A stretch of DNA of 64,000 nucleotides from Arsenophonus apicola (GCF_020268605.1 NZ_CP084222.1:3038001-3102000), one strand, 5' to 3'. Numbered from the stretch's first letter, positions 27,441 to 38,258 are shown. Numbers and translations: made by a program. The notes: generated by a model from the sequence alone, not told the origin.

Positions 27441-28042
27441 GCTAGCATCTCCTCAATTTGCTTCACAGCGTCAGCCGTCATAACTACTTTGTCGAAGGCA
27501 ATTAGACTAACAGGATCGATACCTATTGCATCACGAACATCAACTTTGTATAAGTTACGAGCTGCTAAAAACAAGTTTTCATCAACCTCATTCGTGACGA
27601 TCAATACGTCATCCAGAGCCATTTCCTTTAATTTTTGCACGAGAAGCTTAGTTTTTGGTGCTTCCAGAGCAAATTTTTCGACAACTATTAGACGATCCTG
27701 ACGTACCAATTCGGACAAGATGCTTTTCAAAGCACCGCGGTACATCTTTTTATTTACTTTTTGACTGTGGTCCTGTGGTCTCGCTGCGAAAGTGACACCA
27801 CCAGAGCGCCAAATTGGGCTCTTAACTGAACCAGCACGTGCACGACCAGTGCCTTTCTGACGCCATGGTTTTTTACCAGAACCTGAAACCTCAGCACGAG
27901 TTTTCTGAGCACGAGTACCTTGACGAGCACCAGCTGCATACGCAACAACTACTTGATGCACAAGCGCTTCATTGAAATCACGCCCGAAGGTAGTTTCGGA
28001 AACAGTCAGCGCGCTTTGCGCGTCTTTCATTACCAATTCCAT
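27437..28042 (-). CDS. rplD: 50S ribosomal protein L4
   Basis: A tunnel protein and, in E. coli, the repressor that attenuates transcription and blocks translation of its own S10 operon through the rpsJ leader. It has 201 aa, like E. coli: MELVMKDAQSALTVSETTFG at the start, and the tunnel loop KPWRQKGTGRARAGSVKSP is intact. It lies 16 bp after rplC. Confidence 0.98.
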   Translation of the reverse strand: MELVMKDAQSALTVSETTFGRDFNEALVHQVVVAYAAGARQGTRAQKTRAEVSGSGKKPWRQKGTGRARAGSVKSPIWRSGGVTFAARPQDHSQKVNKKMYRGALKSILSELVRQDRLIVVEKFALEAPKTKLLVQKLKEMALDDVLIVTNEVDENLFLAARNLYKVDVRDAIGIDPVSLIAFDKVVMTADAVKQIEEMLA

Positions 28043-28058
28043 TCCTATCTCCTCGACG

Positions 28059-28688
28059 TTATGCCTTAACAGCTGGTTTTACAATCAGGTTGCTACCAGT
28101 CGCACCTGGAACAGCACCCTTGACCAACAGCAGATTACGCTCAGCGTCAACGCGTACTACATCCAGACTTTGAACAGTTACACGTTCATTACCCAATTGG
28201 CCTGCCATTTTCTTGCCTTTAAATACCTTACCCGGCGTTTGGTTTTGTCCAATAGAACCCGGAACACGGTGTGACAAGGAGTTACCATGAGTAGCGTCCT
28301 GAGTGCGAAAATTCCAGCGTTTAACCGTACCAGCAAAACCCTTACCTTTAGAGGTACCAGTAACGTCGACTTTCTTGACGTCAGCAAAAATTTCAACACT
28401 AATGCTTTGACCTACGGTAAATTCTTCATTTTCACTCAAACGAAATTCACGTAGGATACGACCAGCTTCAACACCAGCTTTAGCAAAATGCCCAGCTTCA
28501 GGTTTTTTTACACGGTTTGCTTTTTTGCTACCCGTAGTAACCTGAATTGCATTATAACCATCGGTTTCCAGGCTCTTAACCTGAGTCACTCGGTTATTTT
28601 CTATTTCGATAACAGTTACAGGAATAGAAACACCATCTTCAGTGAAGATACGCGTCATTCCTACTTTCTTCCCGACTAAACCAAACAT
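28059..28688 (-). CDS. rplC: 50S ribosomal protein L3
   Basis: One of the first proteins to bind in large-subunit assembly. It has 209 aa, like E. coli: MFGLVGKKVGMTRIFTEDGV at the start. The loop reaching the peptidyl transferase centre reads FRTQDATHGNSLSHRVPGSI, including the glutamine that PrmB methylates in E. coli (prmB is not here). It lies 32 bp after rpsJ. Confidence 0.98.
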   Translation of the reverse strand: MFGLVGKKVGMTRIFTEDGVSIPVTVIEIENNRVTQVKSLETDGYNAIQVTTGSKKANRVKKPEAGHFAKAGVEAGRILREFRLSENEEFTVGQSISVEIFADVKKVDVTGTSKGKGFAGTVKRWNFRTQDATHGNSLSHRVPGSIGQNQTPGKVFKGKKMAGQLGNERVTVQSLDVVRVDAERNLLLVKGAVPGATGSNLIVKPAVKA

Positions 28689-28720
28689 TGTTTCAACCTC
28701 TCAATCGCGCAACGACCTGA

Positions 28721-29032
28721 TTAACCCAGGCTGATCTGCACATCTACACCGGCAGCCAGATCCAGACGCATCAGAGCATCAACGGTTTTTTCAGTTGGCT
28801 CAACGATGTCAACCAGACGCTTATGAGTACGAATTTCGTACTGATCACGTGCATCTTTATTAACATGCGGCGAAATCAGAACGGTAAAACGTTCTTTACG
28901 TGTAGGTAACGGGATCGGACCACGTACTTGAGCGCCAGTGCGCTTAGCAGTTTCAACGATTTCCGCAGTTGATTGATCAATTAAACGATGATCAAAGGCT
29001 TTCAGGCGGATACGGATTCTTTGGTTCTGCAT
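28721..29032 (-). CDS. rpsJ: 30S ribosomal protein S10 (NusE)
   Basis: A head protein of the small subunit that also acts as NusE in the boxA antitermination complex together with NusB. It has 103 aa, like E. coli: [20 protein letters not shown] at the start, and the [17 protein letters not shown] motif. It is the first gene of the S10 operon, with a long leader (29033-29208). Confidence 0.98.
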
Positions 29033-29208
29033 GAGACCAGAGCTCCAACTATTTTATAAACGTAAAAAATTACTCCTCGCACCCATTTCGATTGATAGGG
29101 GAGTGTAATCGTTCTCATAATAACCTCCAAATCGGAGGTATTGTTTTTAACGCAGTTTTACTGCTTGCTAGCTTTTACGACCAGGCCCCTAAATTAAAGA
29201 GCCCGTGC
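29033..29208 (-). promoter_or_regulatory. S10-operon leader
   Basis: About 175 nt of transcribed leader lie between the promoter at 29209-29236 and rpsJ, like the 172-nt leader of E. coli. Inverted repeats AACCTCCAAATCGGAGGT (29122-29139) and others are visible. In E. coli this RNA is where L4 and NusA cause attenuation and translation stop. The function here is inferred from place and size. Confidence 0.65.
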
Positions 29209-29236
29209 ATTATACGTAATTTCAAAATAAGAGCAA
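29209..29236 (-). promoter_or_regulatory. Promoter of the S10 operon
   Basis: A -35 box TTGCTC (29231-29236) and a perfect -10 box TATAAT (29209-29214) lie 16 bp apart on the minus strand, followed by GCACGGG, a GC-rich discriminator as in stringently controlled promoters. Confidence 0.75.
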
Positions 29237-29336
29237 GCCATAGATAAAAAAAATTGCATAAAATTTATATATAAAAATCTTATGCAATAATATTTGTGAG
29301 ATATCTTAATAAATAAAAAAATAAATACCTGTTAAA

Positions 29337-29813
29337 TCATTTCTCTTCTCGGAGCTGAGACTGTAAGTAATTTTTTAGGCCTATACTTGCTATCAAACTC
29401 AATTGCGTTTCCAGCCAATCAATATGATTTTCTTCATCGGTTAGTATTTCAATCATTAAATCACGACTAACATAATCACCAACTGAATCTGCATAAGTAA
29501 TTGCTGAACGCAAATCTTTCGCTCCATCCAGTTCAAGCTGTAAATCAGATTTAAGCATTTCTTCTACATTCTCACCAATATTTAATTTACCTAAATCCTG
29601 CAAATTAGGTATCCCTTCAAGAAAGAGGATCCTTTCGATATATTTATCAGCATGTTTCATCTCATCGATAGATTCTTCATATTCAATATCGTTAAGACGT
29701 ACTAAACCCCAATTTTTAAACATACGGGCATGTAAAAAATATTGATTGATTGCAACAAGCTCATTACCCAATAATTTATTTAAATGGGTGATCATTTTTT
29801 TATCGCCTTTCAT
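29337..29813 (-). CDS. bfr: Bacterioferritin
   Basis: Forms a 24-subunit shell that oxidises and stores iron, with haem between subunits. Its 158 aa equal E. coli. The dinuclear-centre residues are present: Glu18 in NELVAINQYF, Glu51 and His54 in DEMKHAD (with haem ligand Met52), Glu94 in LELDGAK, and Glu127/His130 in DEENHID. A 146-bp gap separates it from bfd upstream. In E. coli the pair lies beside tufA and the S10 operon, as here. Confidence 0.97.
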   Translation of the reverse strand: MKGDKKMITHLNKLLGNELVAINQYFLHARMFKNWGLVRLNDIEYEESIDEMKHADKYIERILFLEGIPNLQDLGKLNIGENVEEMLKSDLQLELDGAKDLRSAITYADSVGDYVSRDLMIEILTDEENHIDWLETQLSLIASIGLKNYLQSQLREEK

Positions 29814-29959
29814 TTTTTTCCTCCACTTCCAGTATCTAAAGTGTAGATAGAAATTGTTAGACGAACAGAATAGAAAAATATTTTATTGAAAAAATGACAA
29901 GTAATTTATTGATTACAGCTAGAAAGGTTTTTTATAACATTTAAATTTATTCTATTAAT

Positions 29960-30163
29960 TCATTGCACTGTTTCAATTTCAGTAACAGCAGCTAATTTTA
30001 TTTGTTCAGTTTTAATTAGCTCAGTTGCTTGAGCTAGGCATTTCCCACAATGACTACCAATAGATACACACTTCTTTAATCCACTAATGGAAGTTATGCG
30101 ATTATCCCGAACTAAAGTTTTTATTGTTTTATCACTAATTCGATTACATAGACAGATATACAT
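29960..30163 (-). CDS. bfd: Bacterioferritin-associated ferredoxin
   Basis: A [2Fe-2S] protein that passes electrons to bacterioferritin to release stored iron. The 67 aa (E. coli 64) carry the cluster cysteines CLC near residue 4 and HCGKC near 38. I chose the ATG at 30163, which aligns with E. coli MYVCLC; an ATG two codons upstream (30169) is also possible. It lies between tuf and bfr on the same strand. Confidence 0.93.
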   Translation of the reverse strand: MYICLCNRISDKTIKTLVRDNRITSISGLKKCVSIGSHCGKCLAQATELIKTEQIKLAAVTEIETVQ

Positions 30164-30293
30164 TTTCATACCGGTAAATTACAATCCCGCGCTAATATTA
30201 AATGATAATAATTTTCATTTCAATATTTAGATGTTGGTTTAAATTATATACACATAGAATTATGTGTATCGGTAAAAATTTTATAGCCTACAT

Positions 30294-30318
30294 AAAAAAA
30301 GAGGCTTTCGCCTCTTTT
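30294..30318 (-). terminator. Terminator after tuf
   Basis: A stem AGAGGC-TTTCG-CCTCT is flanked by A and T runs, 18 bp after the tuf stop. On the minus strand it is a classic Rho-independent terminator; the A run on the other side makes it potentially bidirectional. Confidence 0.9.
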
Positions 30319-30336
30319 TTCAAATTTAATATCTAA

Positions 30337-31521
30337 TTAAGCAATAATTTTAGCCACGACACCCGCACCAACTGTACGACCGCCTTCTCGGATCGCAAAA
30401 CGCAACCCTTCATCCATCGCGATTGGCGCTATCAACGTCACTTTCATGTTGATATTATCGCCTGGCATTACCATCTCCACGCCTTCTGGCAATTCGATTG
30501 TGCCCGTGACATCCGTCGTTCTAAAATAAAACTGGGGACGATAACCTTTAAAGAATGGCGTGTGGCGTCCGCCCTCATCTTTGCTCAAAATATAGACTTC
30601 TGATTCAAATTGAGTATGCGGTTTGATTGAACCTGGTTTGGTCAATACTTGACCTCGCTCTACATCTTCACGCTTTGTACCACGTAATAATACACCTACG
30701 TTCTCTCCTGCACGTCCTTCGTCCAACAGTTTGCGGAACATTTCTACGCCCGTACACGTAGTTTTCGTCGTCTCTTTAATCCCTACTATTTCGACTTCTT
30801 CACCAACTTTTACTATACCACGCTCTACTCGACCTGTTACTACCGTTCCACGGCCTGAGATTGAAAACACATCTTCAATTGGCAACAAGAATGGCTTATC
30901 TATCGCACGCTCTGGCTCTGGAATATAGCTATCCAACGCATCGGCTAACTCAATAATTTTCTCTTCCCACTCTGCAACGCCTTCCAGCGCTTTCAACGCT
31001 GAACCTCTGATTACCGGCGTGTCATCTCCTGGGAAATCATACTGAGAAAGCAACTCACGTACTTCCATTTCAACCAGTTCCAGCAACTCTTCATCATCAA
31101 CCATGTCACATTTGTTTAGGAAAACGATGATATAAGGAACTCCTACCTGGCGGCCTAATAGGATATGCTCACGTGTTTGTGGCATTGGGCCATCGGTTGC
31201 TGCTACCACTAAAATTGCACCGTCCATCTGTGCCGCACCGGTGATCATGTTTTTTACATAATCTGCGTGGCCTGGGCAATCTACGTGGGCATAATGGCGG
31301 CTAGGGGTATCGTATTCTACGTGAGAAGTAGAAATGGTGATCCCGCGCGCTTTTTCTTCTGGTGCATTATCTATTTGATCAAATGCTCGCGCACTTCCAC
31401 CATATTTTTTCGCTAATACGGTAGTGATTGCTGCGGTTAAAGTTGTTTTACCATGGTCAACGTGGCCGATTGTACCAACGTTAACGTGCGGTTTTTTACG
31501 TTCAAATTTTTCTTTAGACAT
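30337..31521 (-). CDS. tuf: Elongation factor Tu
   Basis: Carries aminoacyl-tRNA to the ribosome as the GTP form. Its 394 aa equal E. coli. The P loop is GHVDHGKTT near residue 19, then DCPGH near 81 and NKCD near 136. Codon use is biased as expected. It stands behind four tRNA genes (Thr-Tyr-Gly-Thr), the layout of E. coli tufB, yet is followed by bfd and bfr, the neighbours of tufA. It may therefore be a recombinant of the two. Confidence 0.98.
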   Translation of the reverse strand: MSKEKFERKKPHVNVGTIGHVDHGKTTLTAAITTVLAKKYGGSARAFDQIDNAPEEKARGITISTSHVEYDTPSRHYAHVDCPGHADYVKNMITGAAQMDGAILVVAATDGPMPQTREHILLGRQVGVPYIIVFLNKCDMVDDEELLELVEMEVRELLSQYDFPGDDTPVIRGSALKALEGVAEWEEKIIELADALDSYIPEPERAIDKPFLLPIEDVFSISGRGTVVTGRVERGIVKVGEEVEIVGIKETTKTTCTGVEMFRKLLDEGRAGENVGVLLRGTKREDVERGQVLTKPGSIKPHTQFESEVYILSKDEGGRHTPFFKGYRPQFYFRTTDVTGTIELPEGVEMVMPGDNINMKVTLIAPIAMDEGLRFAIREGGRTVGAGVVAKIIA

Positions 31522-31649
31522 TAGATTGTCCCTCTAAGACACGGAATCGGTGGTTACACCACATTAACCAAGCAGTGAAAATCATATATTCGTTGCTTGT
31601 TTTATCGCAGGAAAAAAATCAGGGAACAATTAAGAACACTTTCTAGGAG

Positions 31650-31725
31650 TGGTGCTGATAGGCAGATTCGAACTGCCGACCTCACCCTTACCAAGGGTGT
31701 GCTCTACCAACTGAGCTATATCAGC
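31650..31725 (-). tRNA. tRNA-Thr (anticodon GGT)
   Basis: A 76-nt tRNA with encoded CCA; the anticodon loop reads CTTGGTAAG. It is the last of four tRNAs before tuf (E. coli thrT position) and is probably cut from the tuf primary transcript. Confidence 0.97.
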
Positions 31726-31731
31726 ACATCT

Positions 31732-31807
<76 letters not shown>

Positions 31808-31904
31808 ATGAACTCGGCTACCTGACTTTAATCAGCTGCAAATTTTATCTTAAGTATTTTGCATGAGGTAGCATTTTAAGCTGAACACTTAAGATCAAAC
31901 TTTA

Positions 31905-31989
<85 letters not shown>

Positions 31990-32013
31990 TTTTACTTATA
32001 TCCAAATTTTTAA

Positions 32014-32089
<76 letters not shown>

Positions 32090-32103
32090 ATCAGGTGCTG
32101 CGC

Positions 32104-32132
32104 ATTCTAGGTAGAGAACGAGCATGTTGCAA
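32104..32132 (-). promoter_or_regulatory. Promoter of the tRNA-tuf operon
   Basis: A -35 box TTGCAA (32127-32132) and a -10 box TAGAAT (32104-32109) are 17 bp apart on the minus strand, with a GCGC-rich discriminator. It resembles the E. coli thrU promoter, including the TAGAATGCGC core. Confidence 0.75.
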
Positions 32133-32484
32133 CAAAAAAATTAAAAAAATTGTTTTTTTGCTTATAAAGTATTCACTTTAGCCATTTTTGCTGTTTTTTT
32201 CTATAGTAAATGTTTAAATACTCAACAGTGCTAAATTTTTTATTTACTATTTACTCTAGTGAAAAACGACATCAAATTTTTCTCACTAATAAAAAGTATC
32301 GTAAATCATACAATATTATTTTATTACTAAAAATAAAAAACGGATAAATTGTGATCAATTATTTATTTGATACAAAAAAACAGAAAAAACTCTACGCCTA
32401 AAGATATTCAATCGTTATTATGCAATCTATTTTTTATCGGTTATGAATGATTATGACAACCTGTACACAGGTAAATGTTGACTT
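32133..32484. other. A/T-rich divergent intergenic region between the tRNA cluster and coaA
   Basis: About 350 bp of very A/T-rich DNA with many runs of A and T. It holds the upstream part of the tRNA-tuf promoter and must hold the coaA promoter, but I see no convincing box pair for coaA, no open frame and no repeat. Confidence 0.6.
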
Positions 32485-33438
32485 ATGAAACAACAACAAA
32501 ACTTTTCAATAACACCTTATTTAGAATTTGATCGTGAACAGTGGGCGACATTACGTGATTCAGTTCCATTAGAACTACTAACGGATGAAGAACTGCTGGA
32601 ACTAAAGGGTATTAATGATGAAATTTCAATGGATGAAGTTAATAAAATTTATCTTCCTATTTCACGACTGCTTAACTTTTATATCAGTTCAAATTTACGT
32701 AGACAAACTGTTTTAGAACAGTTCTTAGGTACTAATGGTACTAAAGTACCTTATGTCATCGGTATTGCAGGCAGTGTTGCGGTTGGTAAAAGTACCACAG
32801 CCCGCCTATTACAAACTTTATTAAGTCGTTGGCCTGAACATCGTAAAGTTGATCTTATTACCACAGATGGTTTTTTATACCCTAATCGGATTTTAAACGA
32901 ACGTGGGATAATGAAAAAAAAGGGGTTTCCGCAATCCTATGATATGCATCGTTTGGTAAAATTTGTTTCTGACATCAAATCTGGGGTTAAGCAAGTCACT
33001 GCCCCGGTATATTCCCATTTTACTTACGATATTGTTCCCGGAAAAAAACAAGTGATTGAACAGCCTGACATTCTTATTTTAGAAGGTTTGAATGTTTTGC
33101 AAAGCGGTATGGATTATCCGCATGATCCGCATCATGTTTTCGTATCTGACTTTGTCGATTTTTCCATTTATGTTGATGCCCCAGAAAATTTATTAAAAAA
33201 ATGGTATATCAGTCGATTTTTAAAATTCTGCCAAGGCGCCTTCTCCGATCCTCACGCCTATTTTTACCATTATTCTAAATTAGAGCAAGAAGAGGCGATC
33301 AAAACGGCTAAAACAATATGGGAAGAAATTAATAAAATAAATTTGGAAGAGAATATAATACCAACCAAAGAAAGAGCCAGTTTGATCATGACTAAAGGCT
33401 CTAATCATTCAATTACAAATGTTAGATTAAGAAAATAA
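32485..33438 (+). CDS. coaA: Pantothenate kinase (type I)
   Basis: Phosphorylates pantothenate with ATP, the controlled first step of coenzyme A synthesis. It has 317 aa (E. coli 316). The P loop GIAGSVAVGKSTTARLL is near residue 93, LITTDGFLYPNRIL near 123 and QSYDMHRLVKFVSDIKSG near 150. It diverges from the tRNA-tuf unit and converges on birA, as in E. coli. Confidence 0.97.
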   Translation: MKQQQNFSITPYLEFDREQWATLRDSVPLELLTDEELLELKGINDEISMDEVNKIYLPISRLLNFYISSNLRRQTVLEQFLGTNGTKVPYVIGIAGSVAVGKSTTARLLQTLLSRWPEHRKVDLITTDGFLYPNRILNERGIMKKKGFPQSYDMHRLVKFVSDIKSGVKQVTAPVYSHFTYDIVPGKKQVIEQPDILILEGLNVLQSGMDYPHDPHHVFVSDFVDFSIYVDAPENLLKKWYISRFLKFCQGAFSDPHAYFYHYSKLEQEEAIKTAKTIWEEINKINLEENIIPTKERASLIMTKGSNHSITNVRLRK

Positions 33439-33479
33439 TTTCAAACATTGGGTCGATAATTAACTTCGACTCAATTGAG

Positions 33480-34442
33480 CTAATTATCCGGCCGTAATGA
33501 AATTTCACCACCTATATAGGAAACAATTTCACCATTTTGTTCTAACAAAATTGCGCCGTGTTCATTAATTCCTTTCACGATACCGACCTCAAGCTGATCA
33601 CCAATATGCAACTTTACTTTTTTATGTAAAAAATTATCCAACGCCAGCCAACGTTTAATAAAAGGAACAAGACCATATTTCTCAAATTGCACTAATTCAT
33701 GGCGTAATGCCAAAATAATCTGACCTGCAATCACATTTCTTTCTATTTGAATACCAGCCTGCTCAAGATTAATCCATCCTTGATTAATATTTGTTTCATA
33801 ATTGCAACTCATTGCAATATTGAGCCCAATACCAATCACAATATGCGCCGCATCGCCAGTTTTACCTATCATTTCAATTAAAATACCAGCAAGCTTTTTT
33901 TCATTAAGATAAAGATCATTAGGCCATTTAACTTTTATATTACTACCGCTCAATTTATTAAGGGTTTCAGCTATTACAATTCCCGCAACTAAACTTAGTC
34001 CCATAGCGGCAGCTGGACCTTGGTGTAAATGCCAGTATAATGATAAATAAAGATTACAACCGAAGGGAGAAGCCCAATATCGACCGCGTCGACCTCTACC
34101 AGCTGTTTGATATTCGGCAACACAAACATCACCAGAACTTAATTGATCAATACGCTCAAGTAGATATTGATTAGTAGAATTAATAACCGGTTTTACAATT
34201 ATATTTCCACGTCTTACTAAACCATAAATTCGTTCGTAGTCTAACAAATCCATTTTTTTAGTAAGTTGATAACCCTTACTAGTAATAGTATTAACCTCAA
34301 TTCCCCATTTACGAAGTGTATGAATATGCTTATTAATACCAGCTCGCGTCATGCCAAGTAATTCACCTAATTGCTCGCCTGAATGTATACTACCATCAGA
34401 AAGTATTTTGATGAGTTTTAAAGGAATAGTTACATCTTTCAT
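33480..34442 (-). CDS. birA: Biotin-protein ligase and biotin operon repressor
   Basis: Attaches biotin to the acetyl-CoA carboxylase carrier protein and, as biotinoyl-AMP dimer, represses bio genes. It has 320 aa (E. coli 321). The N-terminal winged helix (1-60) holds GEQLGELLGMTRAGINKHIH. The ligase domain carries the adenylate loop AGRGRRGRYWASPFG near residue 116 and KWPNDLYLNEKKLAGIL near 183. Both activities should be intact. It overlaps murB by 4 bp. Confidence 0.97.
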   Translation of the reverse strand: MKDVTIPLKLIKILSDGSIHSGEQLGELLGMTRAGINKHIHTLRKWGIEVNTITSKGYQLTKKMDLLDYERIYGLVRRGNIIVKPVINSTNQYLLERIDQLSSGDVCVAEYQTAGRGRRGRYWASPFGCNLYLSLYWHLHQGPAAAMGLSLVAGIVIAETLNKLSGSNIKVKWPNDLYLNEKKLAGILIEMIGKTGDAAHIVIGIGLNIAMSCNYETNINQGWINLEQAGIQIERNVIAGQIILALRHELVQFEKYGLVPFIKRWLALDNFLHKKVKLHIGDQLEVGIVKGINEHGAILLEQNGEIVSYIGGEISLRPDN

Positions 34443-35479
34443 GAAATAGTATCCATAGCGTTTACTTCTCCATATTTACCAATAAAACGTACTTCTGGTT
34501 CTAGTGTAATAGCAAATTTCTCTATAACTTTTTTCTGGATATAACGGGCTAAATCTACAATATCTTTTCCGGTCGCATTATTTTTATTAATTAAAACCAA
34601 TGCCTGATCACTATGTACCGCTGCACCACCACATTGAAAACCCTTTAGATCACATTGATCAATTAGCCATCCAGCAGCAAGCTTTACTGTACCATCGGTT
34701 TGCGGATATTCTGGACATTGACGATAACGCGCCTTTATTTCATTTGCTGCCGTACTAGAAATAACGGGATTTTTAAAAAAACTACCCGCATTTCCTACTA
34801 AAAATGGATCAGGTAGCTTACTTTGCCGTATTTTACAAACAGCATCAAAGATTGTTTCCGCTGTCACTGTCTGTGCAGCCAAAGAAGTCAAACCTGCATA
34901 TGTTAATATGGGTTTCCATCGTTTATTAAGTTTTAAACCCACTGAAACGATAGCAAAATTGTCACGATATTTATGCTTAAAAATACTATCTCGGTAACCG
35001 AATTGACATTCAGCAGTATCTAAACGATATTGTTTACCATTATTTAGATCAACAATATCGACATAGTGACATACGTCTTTAAATTCGATGCCATAAGCAC
35101 CGATATTTTGTATAGGCGCAGCCCCTACCGATCCTGGTATTAACGCCATATTTTCCAATCCGTAAATACCATTTTTTATAAGTTCTTTAACCAATTGATG
35201 CCAATTATTTCCTGCGCCAACATGAATAAACCATTCGTGGGATGATTCAGTTATCATCAGTGAGGTAATTTGATTTAAAATGACTAGGCCATCAAAGTCA
35301 TTAATAAAGAGAATATTGCTCCCGCCGCCCAATAATAAAACAGGCCACTCTTTCAGTCGGGCATTTTTCCATAACATAAGCAATTCTTCTACTGAAGTAG
35401 CTGAGTATATTGCTTTCGCCTTGGCATCAAGACCAAAAGTATTATAATTTTTTAATTTACCATGATTATCAGAATGCAT
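34439..35479 (-). CDS. murB: UDP-N-acetylenolpyruvoylglucosamine reductase
   Basis: Makes UDP-N-acetylmuramate, the second committed step of peptidoglycan synthesis, using FAD and NADPH. It has 346 aa (E. coli 342). FAD-binding GGGSNILF is near residue 52 and the arginine/tyrosine motif GYRDSIFKH near 160. The catalytic serine lies in GNAGSFFKNP near 232 and the glutamate in LEPEVRFIG near 330. It precedes birA in a two-gene unit and follows the end of rRNA operon 2, as beside E. coli rrnB. Confidence 0.97.
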   Translation of the reverse strand: MHSDNHGKLKNYNTFGLDAKAKAIYSATSVEELLMLWKNARLKEWPVLLLGGGSNILFINDFDGLVILNQITSLMITESSHEWFIHVGAGNNWHQLVKELIKNGIYGLENMALIPGSVGAAPIQNIGAYGIEFKDVCHYVDIVDLNNGKQYRLDTAECQFGYRDSIFKHKYRDNFAIVSVGLKLNKRWKPILTYAGLTSLAAQTVTAETIFDAVCKIRQSKLPDPFLVGNAGSFFKNPVISSTAANEIKARYRQCPEYPQTDGTVKLAAGWLIDQCDLKGFQCGGAAVHSDQALVLINKNNATGKDIVDLARYIQKKVIEKFAITLEPEVRFIGKYGEVNAMDTIS

Positions 35480-35575
35480 ATATCAAAACTCAATTCATAT
35501 ATAGTAATTATATAGTCTATTACTATAGATATATAGAGAATAGATAAGAGTTATAAAATCAAACAATAAAACGTC

Positions 35576-35601
35576 AAAAAGCCACCCTTAGGTGGCTTTT
35601 T
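35576..35601 (-). terminator. Terminator of rRNA operon 2
   Basis: On the minus strand AAAGCCACC-TAAG-GGTGGC is followed by TTTTT, 11 bp after the 5S gene. Confidence 0.92.
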
Positions 35602-35612
35602 AAACATAATTA

Positions 35613-35732
35613 ACGTCTGGCAGCTCCCTACTCTCACATGGGGAGACCCCACACTACCATCGGCGCTACGGCATTTCACTTCTGAGTTCGGCATGGGATC
35701 AGGTGGCACCACCGCGCTATTACCGCCAGACA
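35613..35732 (-). rRNA. rrf: 5S ribosomal RNA (operon 2)
   Basis: A 120-nt 5S rRNA. The ends TGTCTGGCGG and CTGCCAGACG pair, and the middle holds the conserved CATGCCGAACTCAGAAGTG. It is the last gene of the operon. Confidence 0.97.
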
Positions 35733-35911
35733 AATTCTTTTTTCGCTATCCTGTTTCGTTACGCTACTGCCTCGGGCGCTCATCTCGGCTGCCTCTCGCT
35801 ATGCGCAGGCCATCTCGCCCGTTGACTTCTAGCGCCGTAACCGCTTACAGGCACCAATCTCTGAACAAGCTAAAATCTCTTCTCTCTTCTCAAAACACCT
35901 TCGGTGTTGTC
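35733..35911 (-). other. 23S-5S spacer (operon 2)
   Basis: A 179-bp spacer. Its right 128 bp are the same as bases 1-128 of the window, which is why the 5S of operon 1 is predicted just outside the left edge. No gene is seen. Confidence 0.85.
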
Positions 35912-36245
35912 AGGTTAAGCCTCTCGGGTCATTAGTACTGGTTAGCTCAACGTATCGCTACGCTTACACACCCAGCCTATCTACGTCCTCGTCTCGAACA
36001 CCCCTTATAGGACATTACTGTCAGGGAAGACTCATCTTGAGGCAAGTTTCCCGCTTAGATGCTTTCAGCGGTTATCTCTTCCGCACTTAGCTACCAGGCG
36101 ATGCCATTGGCATGACAACCTGTACACCAGTGGTGCGTCCACTCCGGTCCTCTCGTACTAGGAGCAGCCCCCCTCAATCTTCCTTCGCCCACGACAGATA
36201 GGGACCGAACTGTCTCACGACGTTCTAAACCCAGCTCGCGTACCA

Positions 36246-36279
<34 letters not shown>

Positions 36280-36280
36280 A

Positions 36281-36323
<43 letters not shown>

Positions 36324-36352
36324 ACCGCCGTCGATATGAACTCTTGGGCGGT

Positions 36353-36408
<56 letters not shown>

Positions 36409-36529
36409 AGAACCACCGGATCACTAAGACCTACTTTCGTACCTGCTCGCGCCGTCACGCTCGCAGTCAAGCTGGCTTATGCCTTTGCACTAACCTCACG
36501 ATGTCCGACCGTGATTAGCCAACCTTCGT

Positions 36530-36572
<43 letters not shown>

Positions 36573-36830
36573 ACCCACCAGACACTGTCCTCAGCCCGGA
36601 TTACGGGCCCAAGTTAGAACATCAAACATTAAAGGGTGGTATTTCAACGTCGGCTCCATGCGAACTGGCGTCCACACTTCAAAGCCTCCCACCTATCCTA
36701 CACATCAAGGCTCAATGTTCAGTGTCAAGCTATAGTAAAGGTTCACGGGGTCTTTCCGTCTTGCCGCGGGTACACTGCATCTTCACAGCGAGTTCAATTT
36801 CACTGAGTCTCGGGTGGAGACAGCCTGGCC

Positions 36831-36916
<86 letters not shown>

Positions 36917-37725
36917 TGGGGCTTCGATCAAGAGCTTCGCCTTACGGCTTACCCCATCAATTAACCTTCCAGCACCGGGCAGGCGTCACACCGTATACGT
37001 CCACTTTCGTGTTTGCACAGTGCTGTGTTTTAATAAACAGTTGCAGCCAGCTGGTATCTGCGACTGGCTTCAGCTCCATGGGCGAACCACTTCACCTAAC
37101 GCCAGCGTGCCTTCTCCCGAAGTTACGGCACCATTTTGCCTAGTTCCTTCACCCGAGTTCTCTCAAGCGCCTGAGTATTCTCTACCTAACCACCTGTGTC
37201 GGTTTGGGGTACGATTAATGGTTACCTATCGCTTAGAGGCTTTTCCTGGAAGCCGGGCATCAACTACTTCACCACCTTAGTGGCTCGTCATCACGCCTCA
37301 GTGTCTTGGTCATGCGGATTTGCCGGCATAACCCACCTACACGCTTAAACCGGGACAACCGTCGCCCGGATAGCCTAGCCTTCTCCGTCCCCCCTTCGCA
37401 GTCACCCTTAGTACGGGAATATTAACCCGTTTCCCATCGACTACGCTTTTCAGCCTCGCCTTAGGGGTCGACTTACCCTGCCCCGATTAACGTTGGACAG
37501 GAACCCTTGGTCTTTCGGCGAGCGGGTTTTTCACCCGCTTTATCGTTACTTATGTCAGCATTCGCACTTCTGATACCTCCAGCAGACCTCTCAGTCCACC
37601 TTCGACGGCTTACAGAACGCTCCCTACCCAACAACATTGCTGTCGCTGCCGCAGCTTCGGTGCATGGTTTAGCCCCGTTACATCTTCCGCGCAGGCCGAC
37701 TCGACCAGTGAGCTATTACGCTTTC

Positions 37726-37757
<32 letters not shown>

Positions 37758-37804
37758 TGGCTGTCTAAGCCTTCCCACTTCGTTTCCCACTTAACCATGA
37801 CTTT

Positions 37805-37837
<33 letters not shown>

Positions 37838-38258
37838 CTTCACGACGGACGTTAGCACCCGCCGTGTGTCTCCCGTGATTACATTCTTCGGTATTCGGAG
37901 TTTGCATCGGGTTGGTAAGTCGGGATGACCCCCTAGCCGAAACAGTGCTCTACCCCCGAAGATGAGTTCACGAGGCGCTACCTAAATAGCTTTCGGGGAG
38001 AACCAGCTATCTCCCGGTTTGATTGGCCTTTCACCCCCAGCCACAAGTCATCCGCTAATTTTTCAACATTAGTCGGTTCGGTCCTCCAGTTAGTGTTACC
38101 CAACCTTCAACCTGCCCATGGCTAGATCACCGGGTTTCGGGTCTATACCCTGCAACTTGACGCCCAGTTAAGACTCGGTTTCCCTACGGCTCCCCTATGC
38201 GGTTAACCTTGCTACAGAATATAAGTCGCTGACCCATTATACAAAAGGTACGCAGTCA

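Noticed and set aside
20606..27483. Plus-strand open frames across the ribosomal protein operons
   Set aside because: All are shadows of well-identified minus-strand genes with no family match.
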